Assembly: GCF_023091865.1 (NCBI RefSeq)
Contig: NZ_JAHXDI010000003.1
Location: forward strand, 248,001-312,000
Length of the DNA: 64,000 nucleotides
Source of the DNA: Chromohalobacter moromii
GTDB lineage: Bacteria > Pseudomonadota > Gammaproteobacteria > Pseudomonadales > Halomonadaceae
Direction: 5' to 3'
The position numbers and the translations under genes were made by a program. This document shows, piece after piece, positions 44,974-53,444 of this stretch; position 1 is the stretch's first letter, and the number at the start of each line of letters is the position of its first letter. Below the pieces are notes generated by a model. It saw only the letters and a program-made list of their open reading frames with translations, did not search any database and had not been told where the DNA came from.

Positions 44974-45708
44974 TCAGCCGGACTGATGCGCGTCTATCGC
45001 CTCGCGCGTCAGGCGGATGCCTTCTTCTTCGATGGTGATCAGCCGCTTCTTGTAGAGCCTGCCCACCGCCTGTTTGAAGGCGCTCTTGCTCACGCCCATG
45101 CGTGCCTTGATCTCGGCGGCGGGCGTCTTGTCGCCCAGCGCCACATACCCGCCATGGCAGCGCAGCAGCTCCAGCACCTTGTCACCGACCACATCGAGCC
45201 CTGCCTCGCCGGGCGGTAGCATGGCCAAATCGAGGCGCCCGTCTTCGCGCACGCGCTTGATATAACCGGTCAGCCGTTGGCCACGCCGAGGCGGATGGAT
45301 GATGTCATCGGCGTACAGCAAACCCCAATAGCGGTGATCGACCACCGCCTTGAAGCCCAGGTCAGTACGCTCGGCGATCACTAGCGCGACGCGGTCGCCG
45401 GCCGTCATATCCGGTGCCTCATCGGCCAGGAAGCGATCCAGACGCATCGACGCCACCGGCCGTCCTTGAGCGTCTTCGTAGAGCATCACCAACACCCGCT
45501 TACCGACCTCGGGACGAAAACGCTGCTCGGCGAACGGCAGCAACACGTCCTTCGGCTGGCCCCAATCGAGAAAAGCCCCGGTGGTATTGACCGCCACCAC
45601 CTTGAGATACGCCACCTCACCGATGCGTGCCAGAGGTGGCCGCGTCGAACTCGACGCACGCCGGCCGGGAGCGGAGGAACGTGGGGCGGGATCTGGGGAA
45701 CGGGACAT
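44974..45708 (-). CDS. cvfB: CvfB-family S1-like RNA-binding protein
   Basis: A CvfB/YitL-type protein of about 244 residues: S1-like repeats (LKVVAVNTTGAFLDWGQPKDVLLPF; YWGLLYADDIIHPPRRGQRLTGYIKRVREDGRLDLAM) and a C-terminal winged helix (GDKTPAAEIKARMG; FKQAVGRLYKKRLI). The start is uncertain: 45708 is listed, and 45741 is possible; neither has a strong ribosome site. The N-terminal 25 residues are Ser/Arg/Pro rich. Confidence 0.85.
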   Translation of the reverse strand: MSRSPDPAPRSSAPGRRASSSTRPPLARIGEVAYLKVVAVNTTGAFLDWGQPKDVLLPFAEQRFRPEVGKRVLVMLYEDAQGRPVASMRLDRFLADEAPDMTAGDRVALVIAERTDLGFKAVVDHRYWGLLYADDIIHPPRRGQRLTGYIKRVREDGRLDLAMLPPGEAGLDVVGDKVLELLRCHGGYVALGDKTPAAEIKARMGVSKSAFKQAVGRLYKKRLITIEEEGIRLTREAIDAHQSG

Positions 45709-46249
45709 GATGGCGACCACTGACGAGAGATATGTCCTCATTATGACGCCGCCCGGCAATGCGAGCAAAGGGCGTTGTAGGGAGCGGCATCGACAACTGC
45801 CGGCAGGCGATGACGTACAGGACCGCCCCACCGCGCGCCGTCGTCTGACTAGTGACGGTTCACACCGGCACATCGGCTGCAAACGTTTACCGGGATGCCG
45901 ACCGCAACTGCTACGGCGACGTATCTGGATTCGATGGAGAGCGGATCACGCCACCGCCGATTCCGTGGAAGATGGCAACCCATTGAGTCGCAGCACTCAC
46001 CCCAAATCGCCGAAGTGATGCTGGAGCAGCGTAAGGGCGACGACGGGGGCGGTTTCGGTGATGGAATGGGCCTTATCGTACGAAGTGAGGCGATTTATAG
46101 AGCAGCATGGGCGTGAATTTGCGATGTCCCCAAACATCTGGGCTCAAGCGTAGAATTTCCGCCTGAATCTGCAGGTATGTTGGCTAAATCGTTAGCCTAT
46201 GCCATATTAAATGTTAATTAAATTAATCAGCATAATATAAGCCAAGGCC
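45709..46249. other. Gene-poor region spanning the left end of the island
   Basis: A 541-bp stretch with no convincing gene. It contains the left copy of the 61-bp rsmE repeat (45999-46059). Just after it a 30-codon frame from ATG 46061 to TAG 46153 (MEWALSYEVRRFIEQHGREF...) starts at the repeat edge; it may be a gene remnant but was not recognised. From about 46160 the DNA turns AT-rich towards the racemase-like gene. Confidence 0.4.
45999..46059 (+). repeat. Left copy of the rsmE 3'-end direct repeat (attL-like)
   Basis: 61 bp matching 49864-49924 at 59 of 61 positions (differences at 46012 and 46054). The right copy is the real 3' end of rsmE. Duplication of a gene 3' end at both borders is the mark left by site-specific integration of islands. 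Confidence 0.75.
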
Positions 46250-47050
46250 ATGATACCCAATACACTCCATCAGCCCATAGCGGTGTTCGATGCAGGGATC
46301 GGCAGCTATGCCATTGTTGCCGAGATACAAAGGCAATTGCCGAACCAAGACATCATCTATTTAGCAGACCGTGCCAGTTTTCCTTATGGTGACAAATCGC
46401 CTGATGCTCTTTCCCTTATCATGCAGAAAACTCTACGTTTTCTTGAGGAGTTTAACCCCTCCGCAATCGTCGTAGCGTCTAATGCACCTTCCATCACGGT
46501 GCTGGAAGCTATCCGCCCCATGACCCGAACACCCCTATTCGGTGTCTTCCCTCCGCTAAAAGAGGCGATCTCGCGCTCCCAAAGCGGTAAGGTTGGCATC
46601 ATGGGCGTGCGCGCGCTCGTCGAAAGTGAGATGTTGAGGAACTTCGTCAGTAATAACAGTACTAGTGTCGAGAATGTTGCTCTGCTTGATGCATCAAGCA
46701 TGGTAGAGCTAGTCGAGAGCGGCACTTTTCTTTTCGATCCCGCGCGTACCCAGGCGAAGGTACAAGCGTTCGTCGAGGACATATTCAAAAAAGCACCTAC
46801 ATTAGATGTGCTAACGCTCTCGAGCACACACCTCCCTTGGCTGAAGCCTTTTTTCGAACGCGCACGCCCCCAATGCCATTTCCTGGACCCTGCCGAAAAT
46901 ATCGTTGCCAGCCTTGGTGAGGGCACCGCCGGAAGCGGAATTGTAAAAACACTGGTAAGTGAAGATGAACGTTACTCCGTTGACGATTTTCACCAGATGC
47001 TTTTCCAGTTGGGCGTCGACCTCCCTCTAGAAGTCGTTGAAGTTACCTGA
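46250..47050 (+). CDS. Glutamate racemase-like protein lacking both catalytic cysteines
   Basis: A 266-residue MurI/Asp-Glu racemase homologue. It keeps FDAGIGS (Asp14), IYLADRASFPYGDKS and the two-domain layout. The first catalytic Cys (usual ACNT) is Ser77 in VVASNAPS, and the second (usual GCTHYP) is Ser192 in LSSTHLPW. It is therefore unlikely to be a proton-transfer racemase. It could be a different enzyme, a ligand sensor or a decayed racemase. The frame is intact and ATG 46250 is the first in frame. It lies first in the island, 101 bp before the AraC gene. Confidence 0.75.
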   Translation: MIPNTLHQPIAVFDAGIGSYAIVAEIQRQLPNQDIIYLADRASFPYGDKSPDALSLIMQKTLRFLEEFNPSAIVVASNAPSITVLEAIRPMTRTPLFGVFPPLKEAISRSQSGKVGIMGVRALVESEMLRNFVSNNSTSVENVALLDASSMVELVESGTFLFDPARTQAKVQAFVEDIFKKAPTLDVLTLSSTHLPWLKPFFERARPQCHFLDPAENIVASLGEGTAGSGIVKTLVSEDERYSVDDFHQMLFQLGVDLPLEVVEVT

Positions 47051-47151
47051 GCGAACAACGCAGAGTGATACTGCACAAGCGCCAAGACTTCCGCTCCCGG
47101 CACAGTTGGCAGTACCCTTGAAGGATCGGCGTTATCTTTTGAAGAGTCGCC

Positions 47152-47958
47152 TTGAATGATTCTGCTGGAGACTGGTGCATCGTCGCCCCGCCCTCAAAAA
47201 TCGAGCAGATCGAGGCTCGTTTCCAGGGTCACGCCTACAGCATGCACCGGCACGACACCTTCGCGATCGGCGTCACCTTAGAAGGGGTTCAAAGCTTCCA
47301 CTACCGCCGTGATCATCGACACAGTCTACCCGGTACGGTAATGGTACTTCACCCGGATGAGGCCCACGATGGCCATGCTGGCGATAGGCGTGGCTTTCAT
47401 TACCGAATGCTTTATATTGCCCCGTCTCTGATCCAACCCGCGCTCGGTGGAAAAGCACTGCCGTATGTTACCGGCGGCCTCTCGACGGACCCGCGCTTGT
47501 CGGTCGCGGTGCGATCCTTATTGTTCTCTCTCGAAGCGCCGCTTGATGCCCTTGAGGAAAATGACGGCATCGCCGATCTAGCCGCCGCACTAGAAGCCAG
47601 CAGCGACACTCGAATCTCCCGCACTAGGTTGACCCTAGACTACCAAGCTGCAAGCCGGGTCAGGGCCTACCTAGACGCACACCGAATCGAGGGCGTCACA
47701 CTAGATGATTTAGAGTCGGTATCGGGACAGGAGCGCTGGACGCTCTCCCGGGACTTTCACGCGCTTTTGGGGACCAGCCCCTATTTCCTTTTGAGCGGGT
47801 TCAACTCGGGTCTACTGCAAGACCATGTGTGTAGCGACTCCGATCAAGATCAGACCCAAGACGCGTTCTATCCAGGGCTTGAGGCGCCAGATGGCCGACA
47901 AGAACCTCGGCGTCGAGAGCCAGAAGGCCACACCGCCAAACCAGGCAAGATGCGCTAG
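47152..47958 (+). CDS. AraC-family regulator truncated in its DNA-binding domain
   Basis: An AraC regulator with an N-terminal cupin-type ligand domain (YSMHRHDTFAIGVTLEGVQSF, LHPDEAHDG) and the first HTH (VTLDDLESVSGQERWTLSRDFHALLGTSPY). After GTSPYF the family sequence, including the second HTH, is missing; the last 48 or so codons (from about 47812) run antisense through the end of the convergent lysE gene. The truncation junction lies near 47795-47812. DNA binding is probably impaired. TTG start, with GAAGAG upstream. Confidence 0.7.
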   Translation: MNDSAGDWCIVAPPSKIEQIEARFQGHAYSMHRHDTFAIGVTLEGVQSFHYRRDHRHSLPGTVMVLHPDEAHDGHAGDRRGFHYRMLYIAPSLIQPALGGKALPYVTGGLSTDPRLSVAVRSLLFSLEAPLDALEENDGIADLAAALEASSDTRISRTRLTLDYQAASRVRAYLDAHRIEGVTLDDLESVSGQERWTLSRDFHALLGTSPYFLLSGFNSGLLQDHVCSDSDQDQTQDAFYPGLEAPDGRQEPRRREPEGHTAKPGKMR

Positions 47959-48438
47959 TGAGATGATCAGACCGCACAGGATTTGAACGGCAACCGGTGT
48001 AGAAGGCTGAATGATCTGGGTGAAAATACTCAAGAAGAACAGCGTCGTTTTCGGATTCAGAGCATTGCATAGAAAGCCGGATCCGAACGCCGAGCGATCT
48101 GTGATGTCACGTTGATCAGCATCAGCGGCTACCTGTAGTGAAGTAGATGCCAGAAGGCTTTTCACGCCGAGATAGACAAGATAGGCCGCTCCAATCCACC
48201 GGATCATGGAGTAGACCTGGGGGAAGTTAGTGATGAGCAGGGCAACACCGGTCACGCAATACGCCACGTGTAGCCATACAGCAGTTGCTATGCCAACACT
48301 CGATAAGAGGCCGGCACGTCGTGAATAAATCATCGCGTTGCGACTAACCAATGCGAAATCCTGGCCAGGGCTAATGGCCATGCCGACGGCGATCAATGTC
48401 ACTGTGCCGAGTAGCGGCAGGTAGTCAAGGTCGATCAT
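47812..48438 (-). CDS. LysE/RhtB-family amino acid exporter
   Basis: A 208-residue, six-helix LysE-type exporter: ISPGQDFALVSRNAM near the N-terminus, then GAAYLVYLGVKSLL and FLCNALNPKTTLFFLSIF. Its ATG overlaps the stop of the truncated dioxygenase gene (ATGA), indicating translational coupling. A LysR gene is divergent from that pair. It would export an amino acid, perhaps the hydroxylated product of the lost enzyme. Confidence 0.87.
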   Translation of the reverse strand: MIDLDYLPLLGTVTLIAVGMAISPGQDFALVSRNAMIYSRRAGLLSSVGIATAVWLHVAYCVTGVALLITNFPQVYSMIRWIGAAYLVYLGVKSLLASTSLQVAADADQRDITDRSAFGSGFLCNALNPKTTLFFLSIFTQIIQPSTPVAVQILCGLIISLAHLAWFGGVAFWLSTPRFLSAIWRLKPWIERVLGLILIGVATHMVLQ

Positions 48439-48692
48439 AAATTCAAGTATGCGGCGCTCGTCGGCCGAGCGCCGCAGCTCTCCAGCGGCATGTCGCCCCA
48501 GCTCGCTGCGAACTCACGCCAGTCCGACAGTGCATGCTGATGCAGGTCGGTGAGAATGTTGGTCGTGGTCAGTCCATCGATGAAAAGATAATTGTGACGC
48601 GCTAAACCAGAACATAGATCATCGATATCCAGGCGTTGGGATACGCGATCGGTGGAGTAACGTCTTGCTGTGGTTTCTTGTAAAGTCGACAC
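48435..48692 (-). CDS. Truncated probable 2OG-Fe(II) dioxygenase, 85 residues
   Basis: GTG start with AAGGAGATTAATA directly upstream, and a stop that overlaps the lysE ATG, so the signals are of a real operon head. The sequence RYSTDRVSQRLDIDDL, HNYLFIDGL and EFAASWGDMPLE recalls the N-terminus of the 2OG-Fe dioxygenase family that includes isoleucine hydroxylase; after MPLE the family sequence and all iron ligands are absent. It is probably a remnant joined to lysE by a deletion. The family call is from memory and moderate at best. Confidence 0.5.
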   Translation of the reverse strand: MSTLQETTARRYSTDRVSQRLDIDDLCSGLARHNYLFIDGLTTTNILTDLHQHALSDWREFAASWGDMPLESCGARPTSAAYLNL

Positions 48693-48841
48693 TATTAATC
48701 TCCTTACCCATAGGCATGCGCAAGCACGTATTCAGCGCACACATACACAATTGGACAGTAAGGCTCTTGTTGGGAAACGATTCCTTTTCACACGAAGACG
48801 TGAACTTTTCTCATGCCATGGATGAGTGCAAGGAGCACAGC

Positions 48842-49747
48842 ATGATCAGATCTCTAGATGCGCTGCGTGTGTTCGTGGCGGTTGCCCGAGCAGAAAACAT
48901 GACAGTTGCTGCGGAGCGCCTGTTTGTAACGCCCGGCGCAGTGAGCAAGCGAATAAGGGATCTTGAGCAAGAGCTCGGTGCCCAACTTTTCGATCGCCAA
49001 CACAATTCAGTACGCCTGACGACCAAAGGTGCCGAGCTGTATCGCGTGAGTCAGAGCCTTTTCGATACGCTCTCAAGCGCATTGACCACTTTCGAAAAGC
49101 CCGCCGCGTCCGACGCGCCGTTAGTAGTGTCATGCGAACCTACGATCACCATGCAGTGGCTAATACCCCGACTGCCAGATTTCTACGCCCAGCATCCCGA
49201 TATCACGCTCCATCTGTTCGCTGCCGGCGGGCCTATGGATTTCCAGGCTACCTCGATCGATCTGGCGCTACGTCGGGACGATTTCGAATGGGACCCAGAC
49301 GTTTTCACCTACCGCGTAGCGGATGAAATCACCGGCGTTGTAGCTTCGCCTGGGCTGCCAGCATCAGCCAACGCAAGGCAGACGATACTCCACACGGCAT
49401 CACGGCCATCGGCATGGACCCCATGGAGGTCTCGCTTTCGACAGACCACGAGCATCGATCGAGAAATCGAATTCGAGCACTTCTATCTCAGTCTCCAAGC
49501 TGCGCGTGCCGGGCTGGGCTTTGCCATGGGCTCGATCTATATGGTCGCCGATCAGATTGAGACAGGTGAGCTCGTTGCCCCCATGGGCTTCATCGCCGAC
49601 GGTTCGTCTTATTGGCTACTGTCGCCCTCGTCTATCGACTCCGATGCTCGTAAACGCGCATTCCGTGACTGGCTAATCGATGCGCTCGGCAAAACAGCAC
49701 AGGCTCAACAGGCAAACGAGCCAGAAGGCTTGCAAGCCAGCACCTAG
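48842..49747 (+). CDS. LysR-family regulator
   Basis: A 301-residue LysR regulator: HTH SLDALRVFVAVARAENMTVAAERLFVTPGAVSKRIRDLE, then a periplasmic-binding-type effector domain. It is of the GcvA-like branch by pattern (RLTTKGAELYR; SIDLALRRDDFEW). ATG 48842 follows AAGGAG; an upstream in-frame ATG at 48665 has no such site. It is divergent from the dioxygenase remnant and lysE and is their likely regulator. Last gene before the right repeat. Confidence 0.85.
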   Translation: MIRSLDALRVFVAVARAENMTVAAERLFVTPGAVSKRIRDLEQELGAQLFDRQHNSVRLTTKGAELYRVSQSLFDTLSSALTTFEKPAASDAPLVVSCEPTITMQWLIPRLPDFYAQHPDITLHLFAAGGPMDFQATSIDLALRRDDFEWDPDVFTYRVADEITGVVASPGLPASANARQTILHTASRPSAWTPWRSRFRQTTSIDREIEFEHFYLSLQAARAGLGFAMGSIYMVADQIETGELVAPMGFIADGSSYWLLSPSSIDSDARKRAFRDWLIDALGKTAQAQQANEPEGLQAST

Positions 49748-49861
49748 ATCCAGGCCTGGCGTTAAGAATAATACGGGACATGCGACCGTTCCGTTCGTGA
49801 TCGTGCCGCGCATCTTCCGGGAGGTCTTCGATGCTGGCCACACCTATTGAAGCCGACCTAA

Positions 49862-50590
49862 CTACCCCAAATCGCCAAAGTGATGCTGGAGCAGCGTAAG
49901 GGCGACGACGGGGGCGGTCTCGGTACGCAGGATGCGGGGGCCGAGGGTGAGAGCGGTGAAGTCGGCGGCGTGGGCGGCGTCGACTTCGTTGGGCGATAGT
50001 CCGCCTTCAGGGCCGACGAGCAGTGCGACGCGAGTGACGTCGCTGGCGTGTTGCCAGGCAGTGTCGGTGGAAGGATGCAGGACGAGGCGCAGCGTTTCGT
50101 CACGCGTTGCTAGCCAGGCGTCGAGCGTTTGCGGGGGATGCACGGTGGGCACGCGGCTGCGTCCGCATTGCTCGCAGGCGCTGACCGCGACGGCCTGCCA
50201 GTGGGCGAGCTTCTTGGCTTCGCGCTCACCCTTGAGGCGCACGTCGCCGTGCTCGGTGTAGAGCGGGGTGATGGCCGCGACGCCGAGCTCGGTGGCCTTC
50301 TGGATCGCGTAGTCCATGCGGTCGCCCTTGGAAATCGCCTGGCCCAGGTGCACCGCCAGCGGCGACTCGGCGCCACTCTCGGTCACGGCGGTGACCCGAA
50401 CGCGTACCTCGCGACGCCCCACACTGACGATTTCGGCCTCGGCTTCATGGCCCTCGCCATCGAACAGACGCAATGCCGCGCCTTCACGCAGGCGTAGCGC
50501 GCCCGCCACGTGGCGCGAGGCACCTTCGGGCAGGGTGATTTCCGCTGCGGCGACCAACGTGGCCGCCACATGAATGCGCGGTCCGGCCAT
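49862..50590 (-). CDS. rsmE: 16S rRNA (uracil1498-N3)-methyltransferase
   Basis: A 242-residue RsmE with the N-terminal PUA-like part (HVAGALRLREGAALRLFDGEG) and the C-terminal SPOUT knot LLVGPEGGLSPNEVDAA and LGPRILRTETAPVVAL. Follows secB by 3 bp on the minus strand. Its last 20 codons are duplicated at 45999-46059, marking the insertion point of the island; rsmE itself stays complete. Confidence 0.95.
   Translation of the reverse strand: MAGPRIHVAATLVAAAEITLPEGASRHVAGALRLREGAALRLFDGEGHEAEAEIVSVGRREVRVRVTAVTESGAESPLAVHLGQAISKGDRMDYAIQKATELGVAAITPLYTEHGDVRLKGEREAKKLAHWQAVAVSACEQCGRSRVPTVHPPQTLDAWLATRDETLRLVLHPSTDTAWQHASDVTRVALLVGPEGGLSPNEVDAAHAADFTALTLGPRILRTETAPVVALTLLQHHFGDLG
49864..49924 (+). 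repeat. Right copy of the direct repeat (rsmE 3' end, attR-like)
   Basis: The native 3' end of rsmE (up to one base of its stop codon), repeated at 45999-46059 with two mismatches. Confidence 0.75.
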
Positions 50591-50593
50591 CGC

Positions 50594-51088
50594 TTACTGC
50601 ACGTTCTCGGCGGCTTCGCTCTCACGCTTCTTCTTCTGGGCGTACATCGCCTCGAAGTTGACCGGTGACAGCATCAGCGGCGGGAAGCTGCCGCGATTGA
50701 CCAGGTTGTCGATGCACTCGCGCGCATAGGGGAACAGCATATTGGGGCAGAACGCGCCCAGGGTGTGGTCGAGCTGGTCGTCGCTCAAGCCGGCGATGCG
50801 GAACAAACCGGCCTGTTCCACTTCGACGAGAAACGCCGTGGCGCCGTCTTCGTTGTTGGTGACCTGCGCCGTCACCTTGACCACGACCTCGTAGAGGTTT
50901 TCACCGACCTGTTCGCTGGTGGTGTTGAGATCGAGCCCCACCTTGGGCTTGAACGCGTTCTGGAACACGCTCGGCGCATTGGGCGACTCGAAGGAGACAT
51001 CCTTGACGTAAATACGCTGCATGGAAAATTGCAGCTGGTTCTGCGTGTCGTTGCCACCTTGAGCGGCCTGATTGTTGTCTTCCGCCAT
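50594..51088 (-). CDS. secB: Protein-export chaperone SecB
   Basis: A 164-residue SecB tetrameric chaperone that delivers unfolded preproteins to SecA. FSMQRIYVKDVSFESPNAPSVF, the acidic NLYEVVVKVT strand and CPNMLFPYARECIDNLVNRGSFPPLMLSPVNF are conserved. AAGGAAG precedes the ATG. It lies 71 bp downstream of yibN; no glutaredoxin gene is between them as in E. coli. Confidence 0.97.
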   Translation of the reverse strand: MAEDNNQAAQGGNDTQNQLQFSMQRIYVKDVSFESPNAPSVFQNAFKPKVGLDLNTTSEQVGENLYEVVVKVTAQVTNNEDGATAFLVEVEQAGLFRIAGLSDDQLDHTLGAFCPNMLFPYARECIDNLVNRGSFPPLMLSPVNFEAMYAQKKKRESEAAENVQ

Positions 51089-51159
51089 GTTGCACTTCCT
51101 TTGACTTATCTATGCATGAGACGCGGGGCCCGGCGTGCGCCGCCCCGCCAGTGTATCGC

Positions 51160-51579
51160 TTACTTGCGGACCACCGGCAACTCATCGGACTGCCACTGGG
51201 TCATACCGCCCTTGAGCTTGGCCGCGCGGGTGAAGCCAGCCTGGGTCAACTGCCCCACGGCAGCGCCGGAGTGCTGGCCGTGCTGGCATACCACCACCAC
51301 CGGCTTTTCCTTGTAGTCCTCGAGCTCTTTGAGGCGATCCCCCAAACGGCCCTTGGGAATATTGCGGGCACCGGCGATATGCCCCGCCTTGAAGTCCTTG
51401 ACCTCGCGGATATCCAGAAACAGCCCCTCCTCGCGATTGATCAGCGAGGTGGCTTCGGACGGCGAGACGCCGCTGTTCGAGCCTTTCAGCTCGTAGGCGA
51501 TCCATGCCACCAGTACCACCAGAAAAGCGCCTGACAGTAGCAGGTGGTTTTGCACGAATTCGAATAACTGATCGATCAT
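51160..51579 (-). CDS. yibN: Membrane-anchored rhodanese-like protein YibN
   Basis: A 139-residue protein with an N-terminal membrane segment (about residues 10-29) and one rhodanese domain carrying Cys in VVCQHGQHSGAAV. It probably handles persulfide sulfur or acts as a membrane-protein biogenesis partner, as for E. coli YibN. The start at 51579 removes a poorly conserved 38-residue extension. Upstream of secB, in the usual order. Confidence 0.87.
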   Translation of the reverse strand: MIDQLFEFVQNHLLLSGAFLVVLVAWIAYELKGSNSGVSPSEATSLINREEGLFLDIREVKDFKAGHIAGARNIPKGRLGDRLKELEDYKEKPVVVVCQHGQHSGAAVGQLTQAGFTRAAKLKGGMTQWQSDELPVVRK

Positions 51580-51837
51580 GGGTGCGGATAACTCTCGTTG
51601 TGTGTCTGTCGGCGTCGTGTGCGCTCGGCGAACGCCGCATGCCCCGGCGGGCGCCTTAGTATACATGAGCCATGCGCGAGCGTCCGGCCCCACCGACGCG
51701 GCTGACGCTCTGTCGTGACTGCGTTATGATGCCGCAAGGAGACGTGAGTCGCGAACCCCGCAGCGGCACTGCCGCTTCATGGGGTCATCGGCCGGATGCG
51801 CCGATGCGACGCCCATCAGATTCCCGCGAGGCATGTT

Positions 51838-53415
51838 ATGGCAGATACCCACACCCAGCGTCCCCGGCCCGTTGCGCTGTTGATCCTCGATGGCTACGGC
51901 CAGAACGATGACACCGAGTACAACGCCGTCTACAGCGCCAAGACGCCGGTCATGGACGCGCTGAAACAACGCTACCCCTCCGCCTTGCTGCACACCGATG
52001 GCAAGTACGTCGGGCTGCCCGACGGCCAGATGGGCAACTCCGAAGTCGGCCACATGAACCTCGGCGCCGGGCGTATCGTCTATCAGGACTTCACGCGTAT
52101 CACCAAGGCCATTGAAGACGGTGAACTGGCCTCCAACACCGCGCTGACGGCGCCCATCGACGCCGCTGTGGCCGCCGGTCGCGCCGTGCATCTACTCGGT
52201 TTGCTCTCGCCAGGCGGCGTCCACAGCCACGAGGATCACATCCTCGCCGTGGCTGCGCTGGCCGCCGAACGTGGCGCCAAGCACGTCTATCTGCATGCCT
52301 TCCTCGACGGTCGCGATACCGCGCCCAAGAGCGCCCGCCCCTCGCTGGAACGTGCCAATGCACGGCTCGCCGAGCTGTTCGGCGCCGACAACGCCTACGT
52401 CGCTTCGATCGTCGGCCGTTACTACGCCATGGACCGCGACAATCGCTGGGACCGTGTCGAGCAAGCCTATCGCGTCATCGTCGAGGGTGAAGGCCAGCAG
52501 GTCGCCACCAGTGCCGAGGCCGGGCTGGACGCCGCCTACGAACGTGACGAAACCGACGAATTCGTCGCCGCCACCAGCATCCGCCCGCACGGCGAGCCGG
52601 TGCGCATGGCCGACGGCGATGCCGCGCTGTTCCTGAACTTCCGCGCCGACCGCGCCCGCGAGCTGACCCGCGCCTTCGCCGAGGACGACTTCAGCGGCTT
52701 TACTCGCCAGGCACGGCCCAAGCTGGCTCACGAAGGGCTGGTGATGCTCACCGAGTACGCCGCGAACATTCCGGCGCCGGTGGCCTTTCCGCCCACCGAT
52801 CTGGTCAACACCTTGGGCGAGACCGTCGCCAAGCGCGGCCTGAAGCAGCTACGCATCGCCGAGACCGAGAAGTACGCCCACGTCACCTTCTTCTTCTCCG
52901 GCGGCCGCGAAGACGAGTTCGACGGCGAGACTCGCGAGCTGATCCCCTCGCCGCAGGACGTCAAGACGTACGACGAGAAGCCGGAGATGAGCGCTTACGA
53001 GCTTACCGACAAGCTGGTCGCGGCCATTGATGCCGGCACGTACGATCTGGTGGTGTGCAACTACGCCAACGGCGACATGGTCGGCCACAGCGGCGACTTC
53101 GATGCCGCGGTCAAGGCCATCGAGGCGGTGGATGTCTGCCTGGGCCGGGTGATCGACGCCATCGAGCGTGCCGGCGGCGAGTGTCTGGTCACCGCCGATC
53201 ACGGCAACGCCGAGCAGATGGTGCATCCCGAGACCGGCAATCCGCAAACGGCGCACACCACCTTTCAAGTGCCGCTGGTCTATGTCACGCCACGCGCCGG
53301 CGCCACGCTGGCGGATGACGGCAGCCTGTGCGATTTGGCCCCGACCCTGCTGACGATGATGCACGAGTCGGTGCCCGAGGAAATGACCGGCCGCGTGCTG
53401 GTGGATACGCCCTGA
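51838..53415 (+). CDS. gpmI: 2,3-bisphosphoglycerate-independent phosphoglycerate mutase
   Basis: A 525-residue Mn-dependent i[15 protein letters not shown] (metal Asp), the active Ser in [26 protein letters not shown] and the metal-site [10 protein letters not shown]. Interconverts 3- and 2-phosphoglycerate. The start at 51838 follows GCGAGG. First of the gpmI-envC-ctpA run on the plus strand, a conserved gammaproteobacterial order. Confidence 0.97.
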   Translation: MADTHTQRPRPVALLILDGYGQNDDTEYNAVYSAKTPVMDALKQRYPSALLHTDGKYVGLPDGQMGNSEVGHMNLGAGRIVYQDFTRITKAIEDGELASNTALTAPIDAAVAAGRAVHLLGLLSPGGVHSHEDHILAVAALAAERGAKHVYLHAFLDGRDTAPKSARPSLERANARLAELFGADNAYVASIVGRYYAMDRDNRWDRVEQAYRVIVEGEGQQVATSAEAGLDAAYERDETDEFVAATSIRPHGEPVRMADGDAALFLNFRADRARELTRAFAEDDFSGFTRQARPKLAHEGLVMLTEYAANIPAPVAFPPTDLVNTLGETVAKRGLKQLRIAETEKYAHVTFFFSGGREDEFDGETRELIPSPQDVKTYDEKPEMSAYELTDKLVAAIDAGTYDLVVCNYANGDMVGHSGDFDAAVKAIEAVDVCLGRVIDAIERAGGECLVTADHGNAEQMVHPETGNPQTAHTTFQVPLVYVTPRAGATLADDGSLCDLAPTLLTMMHESVPEEMTGRVLVDTP

Positions 53416-53444
53416 ACGGTGTGCGTGTATTGCGGAGTCGGCGT

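Larger units (their letters stand above)
45999..49924. mobile_element. Putative genomic island inserted at the 3' end of rsmE
   Basis: About 3.9 kb bounded by the 61-bp direct repeats. Cargo: MurI-like protein, truncated AraC, LysE exporter, truncated probable 2OG-Fe(II) dioxygenase, LysR. Base composition differs from the flanking core genes and two or three genes are truncated. The usual rsmE-gshB neighbourhood is split here. No integrase remains, so the element is probably decayed. The boundary is seen directly; the integration mechanism is inference. Confidence 0.6.

Noticed and set aside
46061-46153. 30-codon frame next to the left island repeat
   Set aside because: Too short, with no ribosome site beyond the repeat and no recognised similarity; noted only as a possible remnant.
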